DNA of 23,546 bases from an uncultured Oxalobacter sp. (GCA_934270705.1 CAKQQG010000021.1:1-23546), one strand, 5' to 3'; positions 15,015 through 22,456 are shown, numbered from the stretch's first letter. Notes: generated by a model from the letters alone, not told the origin. Made by a program: numbers and translations.

Positions 15015-17594
15015 ATGGAAAACCAGCGATTCGACATCACCGGCATGACCTGCTCGGCCTGTTCCAGCCGGGTGGACAAGGCCGTGGCATCGCTTGACGG
15101 TATCAGTGACGTCAGCGTCAACCTGCTCAAAAACAGCATGAGCGTCACCTACGACCCTGCCGTCACCAGCACGCAGACCATCATCGACGCCATCGAAAAA
15201 GCAGGCTACGGCGCGACCCCTCATGCGGAAAAACCCGCCGCGGGCGATGCCGGCCGGAAAGCGAACGATACTACCGACACCGAAAAACACGCCATGCAAA
15301 AGCGGCTGATCCTCTCGCTGCTCTTTACCGTCCCCCTCTTTTGCCTGAGCATGGGTCACATGGCGGGACTTCCCCTGCCCGGCTTTCTCGCCGGTGACAA
15401 AAACGCCCTCGTTTTTGCGCTCACCCAGTTTTTGCTGACGCTGCCCGTCCTCGTCGCCAACGGCGCCTGCTTCGCCAAAGGCATCCGCACCCTGATCGCA
15501 CGCGCGCCGAATATGGATTCCCTCATCGCCATCGGCTCCGGCGCGGCCGTCCTCCCCGGCGTCATCAGCCTCTACGGCATGGCATATGCACTCGGACACG
15601 GCGACACCGCCCGTGCATCCGCCCTCGCCGGCAACCTCTACTTCGAATCCGCCGCGACCATCCTCACCCTGATCGCGCTCGGACGCTACCTCGAAGCCCG
15701 CGCCAAAGGCAAAACATCCGAAGCCATCACCCGACTGCTCGCCCTCGCTCCCAAAACCGCACGACGCCTCGAAAACGGCACCGAAACCCTCATCCCCGCC
15801 GAACAAGTCGCCGTCGGCGACATCCTCGTCGTCAAGGCCGGAGACACCGTCCCCGCCGACGGCATCATCACGGAAGGCGCAGGCTATCTGGACGAATCCG
15901 CCCTGACCGGCGAATCCGTCCCCGCCGAAAAACAGCCCGGCGACAGCGTATCCGGCGCGACACTCAACCAGAGCGGCCATTTCCTCATGCGCGCCACCCA
16001 TGTCGGCGACGACACCGCGCTGGCGCAAATCATCCGGCTGGTTGACGAAGCCACCTCGTCGAAAGCCCCCATCGCACGGCTCGCCGATACCGTCAGCGGC
16101 TATTTCGTCCCCGTCGTCATCGGCATCGCCATCGCCACCACCCTCATCTGGCTCTGGCTCGGCCAAAGCCTCGCATTTTCCCTGTCCGCCGGCATCGCCG
16201 TACTGGTCATCTCCTGCCCCTGCGCGCTCGGACTGGCGACACCGACCGCCATCATGGTCGGCGTCGGGCGTGGTGCCGCCGCCGGCATCCTGTACAAAAC
16301 CGCCGAAGCCATCGAAACCACACAGGCCGTCACCACCGTCATCCTCGACAAGACCGGCACCGTCACCGAAGGCAAGCCCGCCGTCACCGACATCATCCTC
16401 ACCGGCGACATGGACGAAACCGCCCTGCTTTCCGTCGCCGCCTCGCTGGAAAAACTCTCCGGTCATCCGCTGGGTCAAGCCATCATCGACGAAGCCGAAA
16501 AACGCGGCATCCGCCCATCCCCCGTCACCGCATACACCCAGACACCCGGACAAGGCATCGGCGGCATGATCGGCGGCAGCCACTGCCAGATCGGCAACCG
16601 CCGCCTGACCGAAGCCCTCGGCATCACGACAGGCGAAGCCATCGACCATACCGCACGCACACTGGCCGAACAGGGCAAAACCGTCCTCTGCGTCACCTGT
16701 GGCGAGAGCCTGTGCGGCCTCATCGCCGTAGCCGACACCATCCGCCCCACCAGCGTACAAGCCGTCGCCCGACTCAAAAACATGGGGCTGGACACCCTCA
16801 TGCTCACCGGCGACAACGCCCGAACCGCCGAAGCCGTCCGCCGCGCCACCGGCATCGACACCGTACAAGCCGAAGTCCTGCCGCAAGACAAGGAAAGCGC
16901 CATCCGCGCCCTTCAGGCAACAGGCAAACGCGTCGCCATGATCGGCGACGGCATCAACGACGCCCCCGCGCTGGCACGCGCCGACATCGGCATCGCCATC
17001 GGCGCAGGCACCGACATCGCCATCGAATCCGCCGACATCGTTCTCATGCGAAGCGATCTTGCCGACGCCGTCACCGCCATCCGGTTAAGCCGCGCCGTCA
17101 TGAAAACCATCCGGCAAAACCTGTTCTGGGCCTTCTTCTACAACCTCATCGGCATCCCCGTCGCCGCCGGCGTTCTCTACCCCTTCACCGGCATCACCCT
17201 GAACCCCATGATCGCCGCCGCCGCCATGAGCTTCAGCTCGGTCACCGTCGTCGCCAACGCATTGCGCCTGCGCTTTTTCCGGACACACGACATCGCCGCG
17301 ACACATCCGGAAACCGGCACGGCACAAAACACCGTCAACATCATCCGGCTATCCGCCGCAACCACCACAGAAAGGAAACCCATCATGCAACAAACCCTCG
17401 GCATACACGGCATGAACTGCAACCACTGCGCCGCCTCGGTCGAAAAAGCCCTCAAGGCCATCCCGGGCGTCACCGCCGTCACCGTCGATCTCGCCGGCAA
17501 ATCCGCCACCCTGACAACGGAAACACACATCGCCGACGACAGCATCACCCGCGCCGTCACCGAAGCCGGCTTCGAAGTCACTGGCATCCGCTAA
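15015..17594 (+). CDS. copA: Copper-exporting P1B-type ATPase with fused C-terminal CopZ-like domain (859 aa)
   Basis: This is a P1B-1 ATPase that exports Cu(I) from the cytoplasm. An N-terminal heavy-metal-binding domain has MTCSAC with C13 and C16. Eight membrane segments, the TGES actuator loop, the CPC metal site at 401-403, the phosphorylated aspartate D445 in DKTGT, the SGHPLG motif and MIGDGINDAP follow in the expected order. The usual CopA end comes soon after the last helix, near NALRLRFF. Here the frame continues through a linker of about 35 residues into a second metal-binding domain (791-859) with MNCNHC, C802 and C805. That part begins with an internal ATG preceded by AAAGGA, so it may also be made separately. 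The Shine-Dalgarno sequence of the main start is modest (CCGGAAAA). Confidence 0.93.
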   Translation: MENQRFDITGMTCSACSSRVDKAVASLDGISDVSVNLLKNSMSVTYDPAVTSTQTIIDAIEKAGYGATPHAEKPAAGDAGRKANDTTDTEKHAMQKRLILSLLFTVPLFCLSMGHMAGLPLPGFLAGDKNALVFALTQFLLTLPVLVANGACFAKGIRTLIARAPNMDSLIAIGSGAAVLPGVISLYGMAYALGHGDTARASALAGNLYFESAATILTLIALGRYLEARAKGKTSEAITRLLALAPKTARRLENGTETLIPAEQVAVGDILVVKAGDTVPADGIITEGAGYLDESALTGESVPAEKQPGDSVSGATLNQSGHFLMRATHVGDDTALAQIIRLVDEATSSKAPIARLADTVSGYFVPVVIGIAIATTLIWLWLGQSLAFSLSAGIAVLVISCPCALGLATPTAIMVGVGRGAAAGILYKTAEAIETTQAVTTVILDKTGTVTEGKPAVTDIILTGDMDETALLSVAASLEKLSGHPLGQAIIDEAEKRGIRPSPVTAYTQTPGQGIGGMIGGSHCQIGNRRLTEALGITTGEAIDHTARTLAEQGKTVLCVTCGESLCGLIAVADTIRPTSVQAVARLKNMGLDTLMLTGDNARTAEAVRRATGIDTVQAEVLPQDKESAIRALQATGKRVAMIGDGINDAPALARADIGIAIGAGTDIAIESADIVLMRSDLADAVTAIRLSRAVMKTIRQNLFWAFFYNLIGIPVAAGVLYPFTGITLNPMIAAAAMSFSSVTVVANALRLRFFRTHDIAATHPETGTAQNTVNIIRLSAATTTERKPIMQQTLGIHGMNCNHCAASVEKALKAIPGVTAVTVDLAGKSATLTTETHIADDSITRAVTEAGFEVTGIR
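17385..17594 (+). CDS. Possible internally initiated CopZ-like copper chaperone (69 aa), in frame within copA
   Basis: An ATG at 17385, codon 791 of copA, has AAAGGA eight bases upstream and would give a 69-residue protein, the size of free CopZ chaperones. It begins MQQTLGIHGMNCNHCAASVE and ends EAGFEVTGIR at the shared stop codon. The CxxC pair C12/C15 is intact. The sequence just before it looks like an intergenic leader (ACCACCACAG then the ribosome binding site). It may be an ancestral copZ joined to copA by loss of the copA stop, still translated on its own. In the family, CopZ hands Cu(I) to CopA. Separate expression is inferred. Confidence 0.5.
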   Translation: MQQTLGIHGMNCNHCAASVEKALKAIPGVTAVTVDLAGKSATLTTETHIADDSITRAVTEAGFEVTGIR

Positions 17595-17606
17595 AAAAGG
17601 CATACC

Positions 17607-18143
17607 ATGAAAACCGCACAATCCCCATCCCGCGCCCTCATCGTCATCGATGTACAAAACGATTACTTTCCGGGCGGCAAACTGCCGCTCTGGCAGGCAA
17701 ACGACACCTTGCGAAACATCCTTTCGGCCATCGAACGCGCGAAAAAACAGGCCATCCCCGTCATCATCGTCCAGCACATCGTCGATCCGGCACTGGGATT
17801 CACCCGATTTTTCGTCCCCGACACACCCGGCGTACAACTCCATCCCGCGCTCATCGAAGCCCTGCCCGACGCCCCCGTCGTCATCAAACGCCATACCGAC
17901 GCCTTTTACGAAACGGAACTGAATGCACGTCTGGCCGACATGGGCATCCGCGAAGCCCTCATCTGCGGCATGCAAACCCAGAACTGCGTGGGACTCACCG
18001 CCATATCACACCGGGCGGAAAACATCCGCACCGTCATGCTTGCGGACTGCTGCACCGCCGAAACCGAAATGGTTCACCTGCTGGCTCTCGCGGGATTCGG
18101 CGACATCATAACCGTCACCGACAGCACCCGGGCACTCGGCTGA
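17607..18143 (+). CDS. Isochorismatase-like cysteine hydrolase (178 aa)
   Basis: The protein belongs to the isochorismatase/nicotinamidase superfamily of cysteine hydrolases. The catalytic triad is visible: D15 in VIDVQNDY, K94 in VVIKRHTDAF and C127 in GMQTQNCVGLTA, the last preceded by the family's G-M-x-T-x-x-C pattern. No signal peptide is present. Members cleave amides such as nicotinamide, ureidoacrylate or carbamoyl compounds, and the substrate cannot be told from these residues. AAGG lies about eight bases before the ATG. The start is 12 bp after the copA stop, so the two genes are probably cotranscribed, although no functional link to copper is known to me. Confidence 0.85.
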   Translation: MKTAQSPSRALIVIDVQNDYFPGGKLPLWQANDTLRNILSAIERAKKQAIPVIIVQHIVDPALGFTRFFVPDTPGVQLHPALIEALPDAPVVIKRHTDAFYETELNARLADMGIREALICGMQTQNCVGLTAISHRAENIRTVMLADCCTAETEMVHLLALAGFGDIITVTDSTRALG

Positions 18144-18809
18144 TTCCCTCACGGCCCACGGCCTGAAAACACATCGTGCCGCAACCGGAAACCCGGCAGC
18201 GGCACGACAAGCCACCCCTGCGAACTTTCCCGATACAGGCGGCCAGCCGCTTGCCCATCCTGCGCCATTTGCCGACCGCTACATCCTGCGCGCATGGCCA
18301 GCCACCGCGATACCCGCGACACACCGCCCCGTAAACCGACCCGCCAGACCGGACTTTCCGCCGGCATCTCCATGAGACCACCCCCCGGAAAACCGGCTGT
18401 CACACCCCAAAAAAACGAAAAATACAAAATTTTTTATTATCTCACAGAAAAATGAAATATAACCACACAAACAGAAAAACTTTTGTCAGCACGCACCATA
18501 ACGGTGCATGCCGCACCAGACGGGAACATCCTTAAACAAGCTATTTTTGTGTTAAAAAACAACAATTTAAGTCTAAAAAAATCATATGCCGAACCGATAT
18601 ATATTGCATAATTCGTGCCAACCCGAAATTCGTAGTTTATACGCAACAAACAAGCATTCGGCAAGAAAAAAATTCATCACACCACTTGCCAGCGTCCAGC
18701 CTCATGTCACTAAATAAAAACAAATGCCGGTGCCCGAAAAAGACGCCTTCCCGCAACGCTCAGGCATGGTGCATTTAACAAAACAAAACCCAATCAAAAG
18801 AGGACGATC
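18144..18809. other. Long intergenic region before the porin gene
   Basis: This 666-bp stretch has two parts. From 18144 to about 18405 it is GC-rich with C-rich plus strand and holds only unsupported reading frames. From about 18410 to 18715 it is strongly AT-rich, with A and T runs and a TATATATTGCATAATTCG segment at 18598-18615 that may hold the porin -10. A small dyad GCACC-N5-GGTGC lies at 18493-18507. No gene with a ribosome binding site is evident. A long leader or regulatory region would suit an abundant porin. Confidence 0.5.
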
Positions 18810-19913
18810 ATGAAAAAAACACTGATAGCACTGGCTGTACTCGGTGCCTGCGCAAGTGCGGCACACGCCCAGACCAACATCACGATATACGGCCTTGTCG
18901 ATACCGGCTTCATCAAGGAAACCGGCTCCGACGCCCGCATGGGCGGCAACGAAGACAGCCGCATCGGCGTCAAAGGCACCGAAGATCTCGGCTCCGGTCT
19001 GAAAGCCACCTTCCAGCTCGAACGACGATTCAACCTCAACAGCGGCAAACAAATCGCCGGCAACAACGCACTGGACAAACTCCAGGGAACCGACGACGGT
19101 GAAAGCGGCGTCGCCTGGCAAGGCGCCGCCAACGTCGGCCTGTCCAGCAACACCTGGGGCGCACTCCGCCTCGGCCGCGTCAACGACATCGCCATCGAAA
19201 ACTACGGTGCACTCGACCCGTTCATCTATTACGGCGTCGGCTCCTCGTTCGGCGCGTACAACCTGCTGTACTCCGAAGAACTCGCCAACACCGTCCGCTA
19301 CGACAGCCCGAGCTGGGCAGGCTTCAGCTTCAACCTGAGCTACACCCTCGGACAAGACACCCATCACGGCAACGGTGAAGGCATCTACGGCAACCAGACA
19401 GGCGGCTATGACAACTACGGCAACGACGGCTTCGGCATCGGCCTGAAATACGACAACGGCTCCCTGATGCTGACCGCCAACTACGACCGCATCGCCGACT
19501 CCGACAAATCTTACCTGTGGGACATTGGCGGCGCATGGACATGGCAAGGATTCAAGGTCTCAGTCGGCTATCAGGACACCACCGTCGAACGCGCCGCCGC
19601 GCGCGCACTTGGCATCGCCGACATGAACATCGACCAGAAAGACTGGCTCGTCGGCCTGCAATACAACACCGGACCGCATACATTCAAATTCTCGTATAAC
19701 CGCGGTGAAGTCGAAAGCAGCGGCGACTACGACGGCAAGGCCAACAAATACTCGCTGGGCTACACCTACGACATGTCCAAACGGACAAGCCTCTATGCCA
19801 TGGTCGCCTACACCGACAGCGATGATGGCTATGTTGGAGAAATCTACAACAGCAACCACATCGACGACGACTCCGTCACCGGTGTCCAGCTCGGTATCGT
19901 ACACCGCTTCTGA
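18810..19913 (+). CDS. General outer-membrane porin (367 aa)
   Basis: This is a trimeric beta-barrel porin of the Gram-negative porin family common in Burkholderiales, admitting small solutes through the outer membrane. The signal peptide ends ACASAAHA, with cleavage predicted after A20. The mature protein starts QTNITIYGLVDTGF, the usual first strand, and includes SRIGVKGTEDLGSGLKATFQ, typical of the family. Amphipathic strands alternate with glycine- and aspartate-rich loops. The C terminus is GIVHRF, with the terminal phenylalanine recognised by the barrel assembly machinery. AGAGGA seven bases before the ATG is a good ribosome binding site. The gene has its own long AT-rich upstream region and a strong terminator, so it is probably monocistronic and highly expressed. 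Confidence 0.93.
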   Translation: MKKTLIALAVLGACASAAHAQTNITIYGLVDTGFIKETGSDARMGGNEDSRIGVKGTEDLGSGLKATFQLERRFNLNSGKQIAGNNALDKLQGTDDGESGVAWQGAANVGLSSNTWGALRLGRVNDIAIENYGALDPFIYYGVGSSFGAYNLLYSEELANTVRYDSPSWAGFSFNLSYTLGQDTHHGNGEGIYGNQTGGYDNYGNDGFGIGLKYDNGSLMLTANYDRIADSDKSYLWDIGGAWTWQGFKVSVGYQDTTVERAAARALGIADMNIDQKDWLVGLQYNTGPHTFKFSYNRGEVESSGDYDGKANKYSLGYTYDMSKRTSLYAMVAYTDSDDGYVGEIYNSNHIDDDSVTGVQLGIVHRF

Positions 19914-19938
19914 TACCCCCCGCCTTCCCTGACTTGAC

Positions 19939-19975
19939 GGGGAAACAGACAATCCGTCTGTTTCCCCCTTTTTTT
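19939..19975 (+). terminator. Strong factor-independent terminator of the porin gene
   Basis: GGGGAAACAGAC (19939-19950) pairs perfectly with GTCTGTTTCCCC (19956-19967) around an AATCC loop, followed by C and seven T (19969-19975). It lies 26 bp after the porin stop codon. Confidence 0.95.
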
Positions 19976-20026
19976 CATTCCGCCCCACCCTGCCGCACCG
20001 GGCGCGGCAACACACCACACCCGCAA

Positions 20027-20056
20027 CCATTCATATATACCGTCCATTCATATATA
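20027..20056. repeat. Imperfect 17-bp tandem repeat, two copies
   Basis: CCATTCATATATA occurs at 20027-20039 and 20044-20056, and each copy is followed by CCGT directly or after a few bases. The repeat lies 50-80 bp after the porin terminator. No function is apparent. Confidence 0.75.
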
Positions 20057-20358
20057 TGCCGTCAATACCTATCCTCGACACAGCCGGTCACGGAAATCAC
20101 CACATGCACGCGATACCCCACAAAACACGAATGCGAGTCAGACCGGCACAAACATTCCGAATCCTATCGGGCGACAGTCGCACCCGCCGGCACCGGATTC
20201 CACCACACCCACAACACGCCCCGACGCAACGGCAGCGATACATTCGCGCCGGCACACCCGACATATCCCGACGGAAACCGGCGACAATACCCGGGCATGC
20301 ACCCCTTGCCTCGCCGCACAAACACGACCGGCAACACCCGCCAGACACGACGGAATTT

Positions 20359-20378
20359 GTTACAGAAAGTTACAGAAA
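20359..20378. repeat. 10-bp tandem duplication
   Basis: GTTACAGAAA occurs twice in a row at 20359-20368 and 20369-20378, followed by an A run. It may be slippage or paired binding sites. Confidence 0.75.
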
Positions 20379-20412
20379 AAAAATCGCAAGGATCACCGCG
20401 CCATGCAGGCAT

Positions 20413-20426
20413 TTGACATTCATCAA
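20413..20426. promoter_or_regulatory. Crp/Fnr-type box 1: TTGAC-ATTC-ATCAA
   Basis: TTGACATTCATCAA matches the FNR-type half-site arrangement (TTGAT-N4-ATCAA) at nine of ten defined bases. It differs at one base from the minus-strand reading of the box before the regulator gene (TTGACTTTCATCAA). No promoter at a standard distance is evident on either side, so it could be a remote site. Confidence 0.45.
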
Positions 20427-20459
20427 CACGCAACCGCCGTTGACACACCCTCCACAACC

Positions 20460-20502
20460 GTCAATTACATGTCATTGACATGTCGAATGACATGTAATTG
20501 AC
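20460..20502. repeat. 43-bp palindrome with perfect 17-bp arms
   Basis: GTCAATTACATGTCATT (20460-20476) is the exact reverse complement of AATGACATGTAATTGAC (20486-20502). The nine-base centre contains the palindrome GACATGTC. There is no T run after it on either strand, so it is not a typical terminator. It could be an operator for a dimer or tetramer, a cruciform, or a remnant of a mobile element end. Confidence 0.85.
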
Positions 20503-20795
20503 ACGATTGACAGTCATTTGACACATCCGGATCACCGGCGACAACAGCATGACATCGCCATTTCCGGCATACCACCGGCAAAAAAAACAAACCGGTTCGC
20601 GACACAACATTCCTGCGCAAAACAGCGTTTTCGCCGTATTCGCCACGAAAAACCGAAAAAAAATACATAGGCGCCAAACCGGTGTGACGCCTGCACATAT
20701 TGACAATGCACCGCAAAAGGAACATCCTGTTTTTAAAGAAAAAAGCAACTGTCCGGACACATGTCCCGACAAATGTTTCCGGCAGCCAAAAATAC

Positions 20796-20832
20796 AAAAA
20801 AAAGAGAGGACTCCCGTTCGGTGAGTCCTCTC
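20796..20832 (-). terminator. Orphan leftward factor-independent terminator
   Basis: GAGAGGACTC (20804-20813) pairs perfectly with GAGTCCTCTC (20823-20832) around a nine-base loop. Read on the minus strand the hairpin is followed directly by eight T (A run at 20796-20803). No minus-strand gene lies to its right before the regulator, which has its own terminator at 22457-22488. It therefore probably ends a short non-coding transcript. Confidence 0.85.
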
Positions 20833-20866
20833 GAAAAAAGAGAATAGATCTGATATCTCAGTCCGA
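20796..20866 (-). ncRNA. Candidate small RNA divergent from the antiporter gene (about 70 nt)
   Basis: The leftward terminator at 20796-20832 implies a transcript starting to its right. A TGGCA-N7-TGCA element at 20876-20891 on the minus strand would place a start near 20866. The RNA would have a 5' GAUCGGACU segment, then AGAUCUAUUCUC, a run of six U, the strong hairpin and eight U, the layout of Hfq-binding small RNAs. The AGAUCUAUUCUCUU segment can pair with the antiporter ribosome binding site at 21090-21103 (14 bp with two G-U pairs). GAUCGGACU can pair with 20977-20985 in the antiporter leader. The terminator is directly visible; the start and the RNA itself are inferred. Confidence 0.5.
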
Positions 20867-20875
20867 TCCACTTAT

Positions 20876-20891
20876 TGCATATTCCATGCCA
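20876..20891 (-). promoter_or_regulatory. Possible sigma-54-like promoter for the leftward transcript
   Basis: On the minus strand TGGCATGGAATATGCA keeps GG and GC exactly 12 bp apart and matches most of the sigma-54 -24/-12 consensus TGGCACG-N4-TTGCA. A sigma-70 promoter activated from the box at 20906-20919 is an alternative, but the hexamer at the right place (AATATG) is poor. Confidence 0.35.
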
Positions 20892-20905
20892 GTTTTTTGA
20901 CACTC

Positions 20906-20919
20906 TTGACCAAAGTCAA
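20906..20919. promoter_or_regulatory. Crp/Fnr-type box 2 between the small RNA and the antiporter: TTGAC-CAAA-GTCAA
   Basis: TTGACCAAAGTCAA is a perfect five-base dyad with a four-base spacer, the geometry of FNR-family sites. It sits between the two divergent sigma-54-like elements at 20876-20891 and 20955-20970 and so could control transcription in both directions. Confidence 0.6.
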
Positions 20920-20954
20920 AAATCGCCACCTTTTTTCCCTCACCGCCCTTGAGC

Positions 20955-20970
20955 TGGCACAAAAAATGCA
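20955..20970 (+). promoter_or_regulatory. Possible sigma-54-like promoter for the antiporter
   Basis: TGGCACAAAAAATGCA matches the -24 part TGGCAC completely, and TGCA at -12, with GG and GC at the required 12-bp distance. The expected start is near 20981, giving a leader of about 120 nt. No activator-type sigma-54 regulator gene is in the window. Confidence 0.4.
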
Positions 20971-21103
20971 GAACAGAGTCCGATCTTTGTTTCTTTTGCA
21001 AAGAGCGGTACTGTCAGGCATGTTTTCCACTATGGCAAACCGGAAAGCGTGCATGCAGAAAAGTATTTCCTTTCTGGAAAGTTAGATTTAGGAGAGTAGA
21101 TCT

Positions 21104-22396
21104 ATGGCTACACAAGAAAAGTACCCTAATCGGTGGGTGCAGCTAGTTCTTGGTATCATCTGTATGGCAACGATCGCAAACTGCCAGTATGGCTGGACGC
21201 TGTTCGTTGCGCCGATTGAAGACAAATATCACTGGGCCCGTACGGCCATTCAGCTGTCGTTTACCATCTTCCTGTTCTTTGAAACCTGGCTGGTTCCTCT
21301 GGAAGGATGGGGCGTCGATAAATTCGGTCCGCGTCCGGTCATTATCTTCGGTGCTATTCTGAGTACCATCGGCTGGATTCTCTGTTCCTACGCTTCCAAC
21401 CTGGGCTTCCTGTACTTCGCACAGGTTCTGACGGGTGCTGGCGCCGGTGCTGTTTACGGTACCTGTTCCGGTAACTCGCTGAAATGGTTCCCGGACAAAC
21501 GCGGTCTGGCTGCCGGTGCGACCGCTGCAGGTTTCGGTGCCGGTGCTGCCGTTACCGTTATTCCGGTTGCCAACATGATCAACACCTCCGGCTATGAACA
21601 GGCCTTCTTCGTCTTCGGTATCATCCAGGGCGTCATCATCACCGCTTGCGCACTGTTCATGCCTCGTGCAAAACTGCCACCGGGAACGAAAGCCATTCCG
21701 AAGGTCATTTCTTCCAAGAAGAACTACTCCCAGACCCAGATGCTCCGCGAACCGCTGTTCTGGCTCATCTATATCTGCTTCGTCGGTGTCGCATCCGGCG
21801 GTATCATGGCAACGGCTTCCTTCGGCCCTGTTTCCCGTGACTACGGTCTCGACAAGATTCCGGTTACCTGTCTGGGCGTCACCCTGCCGCTGCTGACGAT
21901 GGCAATGTCTATCGACAACATCTGTAACGGTGCAACCCGTCCTATCATGGGTTACCTCTCCGACCGTTTCGGCCGTGAAAACCTGATGTTCGTTGTGTTC
22001 ATGGGTGAAGCAGTGGCTCTGCTGGGGCTGGTCTTCTGGGGGCGTACTCCGCTCGGCTTCATGTTCTTCGCAGCCATGACGTTCGCATGCTGGGGTGAAA
22101 TCTTCTCGCTGTTCCCGTCCATGTGTGCCGACACGTTCGGTAGCGCGAACGCTGCAGGTAACGCCGGTACGCTGTACACCGCAAAAGGTACTTCTTCCCT
22201 CATCGTTCCGCTGGCTGCCGGTCTGGCAAAAGGCGGTAACTGGAACCGTACCTTCATCCTGTCGGCATGCGTTGCAGCAACCTGCTCCTGCCTGGCGTTC
22301 TTCGTCCTGAAACCGTGGCGCAGACGCTTCATCGAAAACAACAACAAGGAAATCGAAGCTCAGGAAGCAGCAGCTGCCGCTGCAGCATCCAAGTAA
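21104..22396 (+). CDS. OxlT-family (OFA) oxalate/formate antiporter paralogue (430 aa)
   Basis: This inner-membrane major-facilitator protein belongs to the oxalate/formate antiporter family. Twelve hydrophobic segments are visible, and WFPDKRGLAAGATAAGFGAG after helix 4 is typical. Compared with Oxalobacter formigenes OxlT as I recall it, the two basic residues that bind oxalate are kept: R279 (OxlT R272) in NGATRPIMG and K361 (OxlT K355) in LYTAKGTSS. Of the pocket aromatics, Y29, Y118 and W330 are kept, while OxlT Y328 and W352 appear as F334 and Y358. It is clearly not OxlT itself, so the substrate may be oxalate, formate or a similar carboxylate. AGGAGAG lies eight bases before the ATG. 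The C-terminal tail is alanine-rich. Codons such as GGT, GCT and CGT are far commoner than in the left 20 kb, suggesting high expression. Confidence 0.9.
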   Translation: MATQEKYPNRWVQLVLGIICMATIANCQYGWTLFVAPIEDKYHWARTAIQLSFTIFLFFETWLVPLEGWGVDKFGPRPVIIFGAILSTIGWILCSYASNLGFLYFAQVLTGAGAGAVYGTCSGNSLKWFPDKRGLAAGATAAGFGAGAAVTVIPVANMINTSGYEQAFFVFGIIQGVIITACALFMPRAKLPPGTKAIPKVISSKKNYSQTQMLREPLFWLIYICFVGVASGGIMATASFGPVSRDYGLDKIPVTCLGVTLPLLTMAMSIDNICNGATRPIMGYLSDRFGRENLMFVVFMGEAVALLGLVFWGRTPLGFMFFAAMTFACWGEIFSLFPSMCADTFGSANAAGNAGTLYTAKGTSSLIVPLAAGLAKGGNWNRTFILSACVAATCSCLAFFVLKPWRRRFIENNNKEIEAQEAAAAAAASK

Positions 22397-22407
22397 TTCG
22401 GAACGAG

Positions 22408-22427
22408 ACCGGGGCGAACGCTCCGGT
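22408..22427 (+). terminator. Possible weak hairpin after the antiporter gene
   Basis: ACCGGGGC and GCTCCGGT form an eight-base stem with one G-U pair around GAAC, followed by TTTCCCC. The T run is short, so it may only assist the stronger terminator downstream. Confidence 0.35.
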
Positions 22428-22456
22428 TTCCCCGAAAAGCGGGATTTCTGTCGAAC

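Larger units (their letters stand above)
20413..20523 (+). repeat. Cluster of six TTGACA hexamers
   Basis: TTGACA starts at 20413, 20440, 20475, 20498, 20507 and 20518, all in the same orientation within 111 bp. The first is part of a Crp/Fnr-type box and the third and fourth overlap the 43-bp palindrome. They could be -35 elements, regulator half-sites, or remains of a repeat. None has a good -10 at the usual spacing. Confidence 0.7.
19976..20795. other. Gene-poor region with short repeats and dyads
   Basis: No convincing gene is seen in these 820 bp. The first half is GC-rich, while the part after about 20460 alternates AT- and GC-rich patches. It holds two short tandem duplications, a TTGACA-rich segment, a 43-bp palindrome and one Crp/Fnr-type box, listed separately. 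Reading frames on both strands lack ribosome binding sites and look like chance frames. Confidence 0.5.

Noticed and set aside
15000..16886. 628-codon minus-strand frame opposite copA
   Set aside because: The product is glycine- and aspartate-rich without domains, as expected from the reverse of C-ending codons in the real gene.
16712..18166. 484-codon frame shifted against copA and the hydrolase
   Set aside because: It overlaps two well-supported genes in another frame and gives an arginine/histidine-rich sequence with no family features.
20461..20871. 136-codon minus-strand frame overlapping the candidate small RNA and the palindrome
   Set aside because: Cysteine/phenylalanine-rich chance product with no ribosome binding site, and it runs through the terminator hairpin and palindrome.
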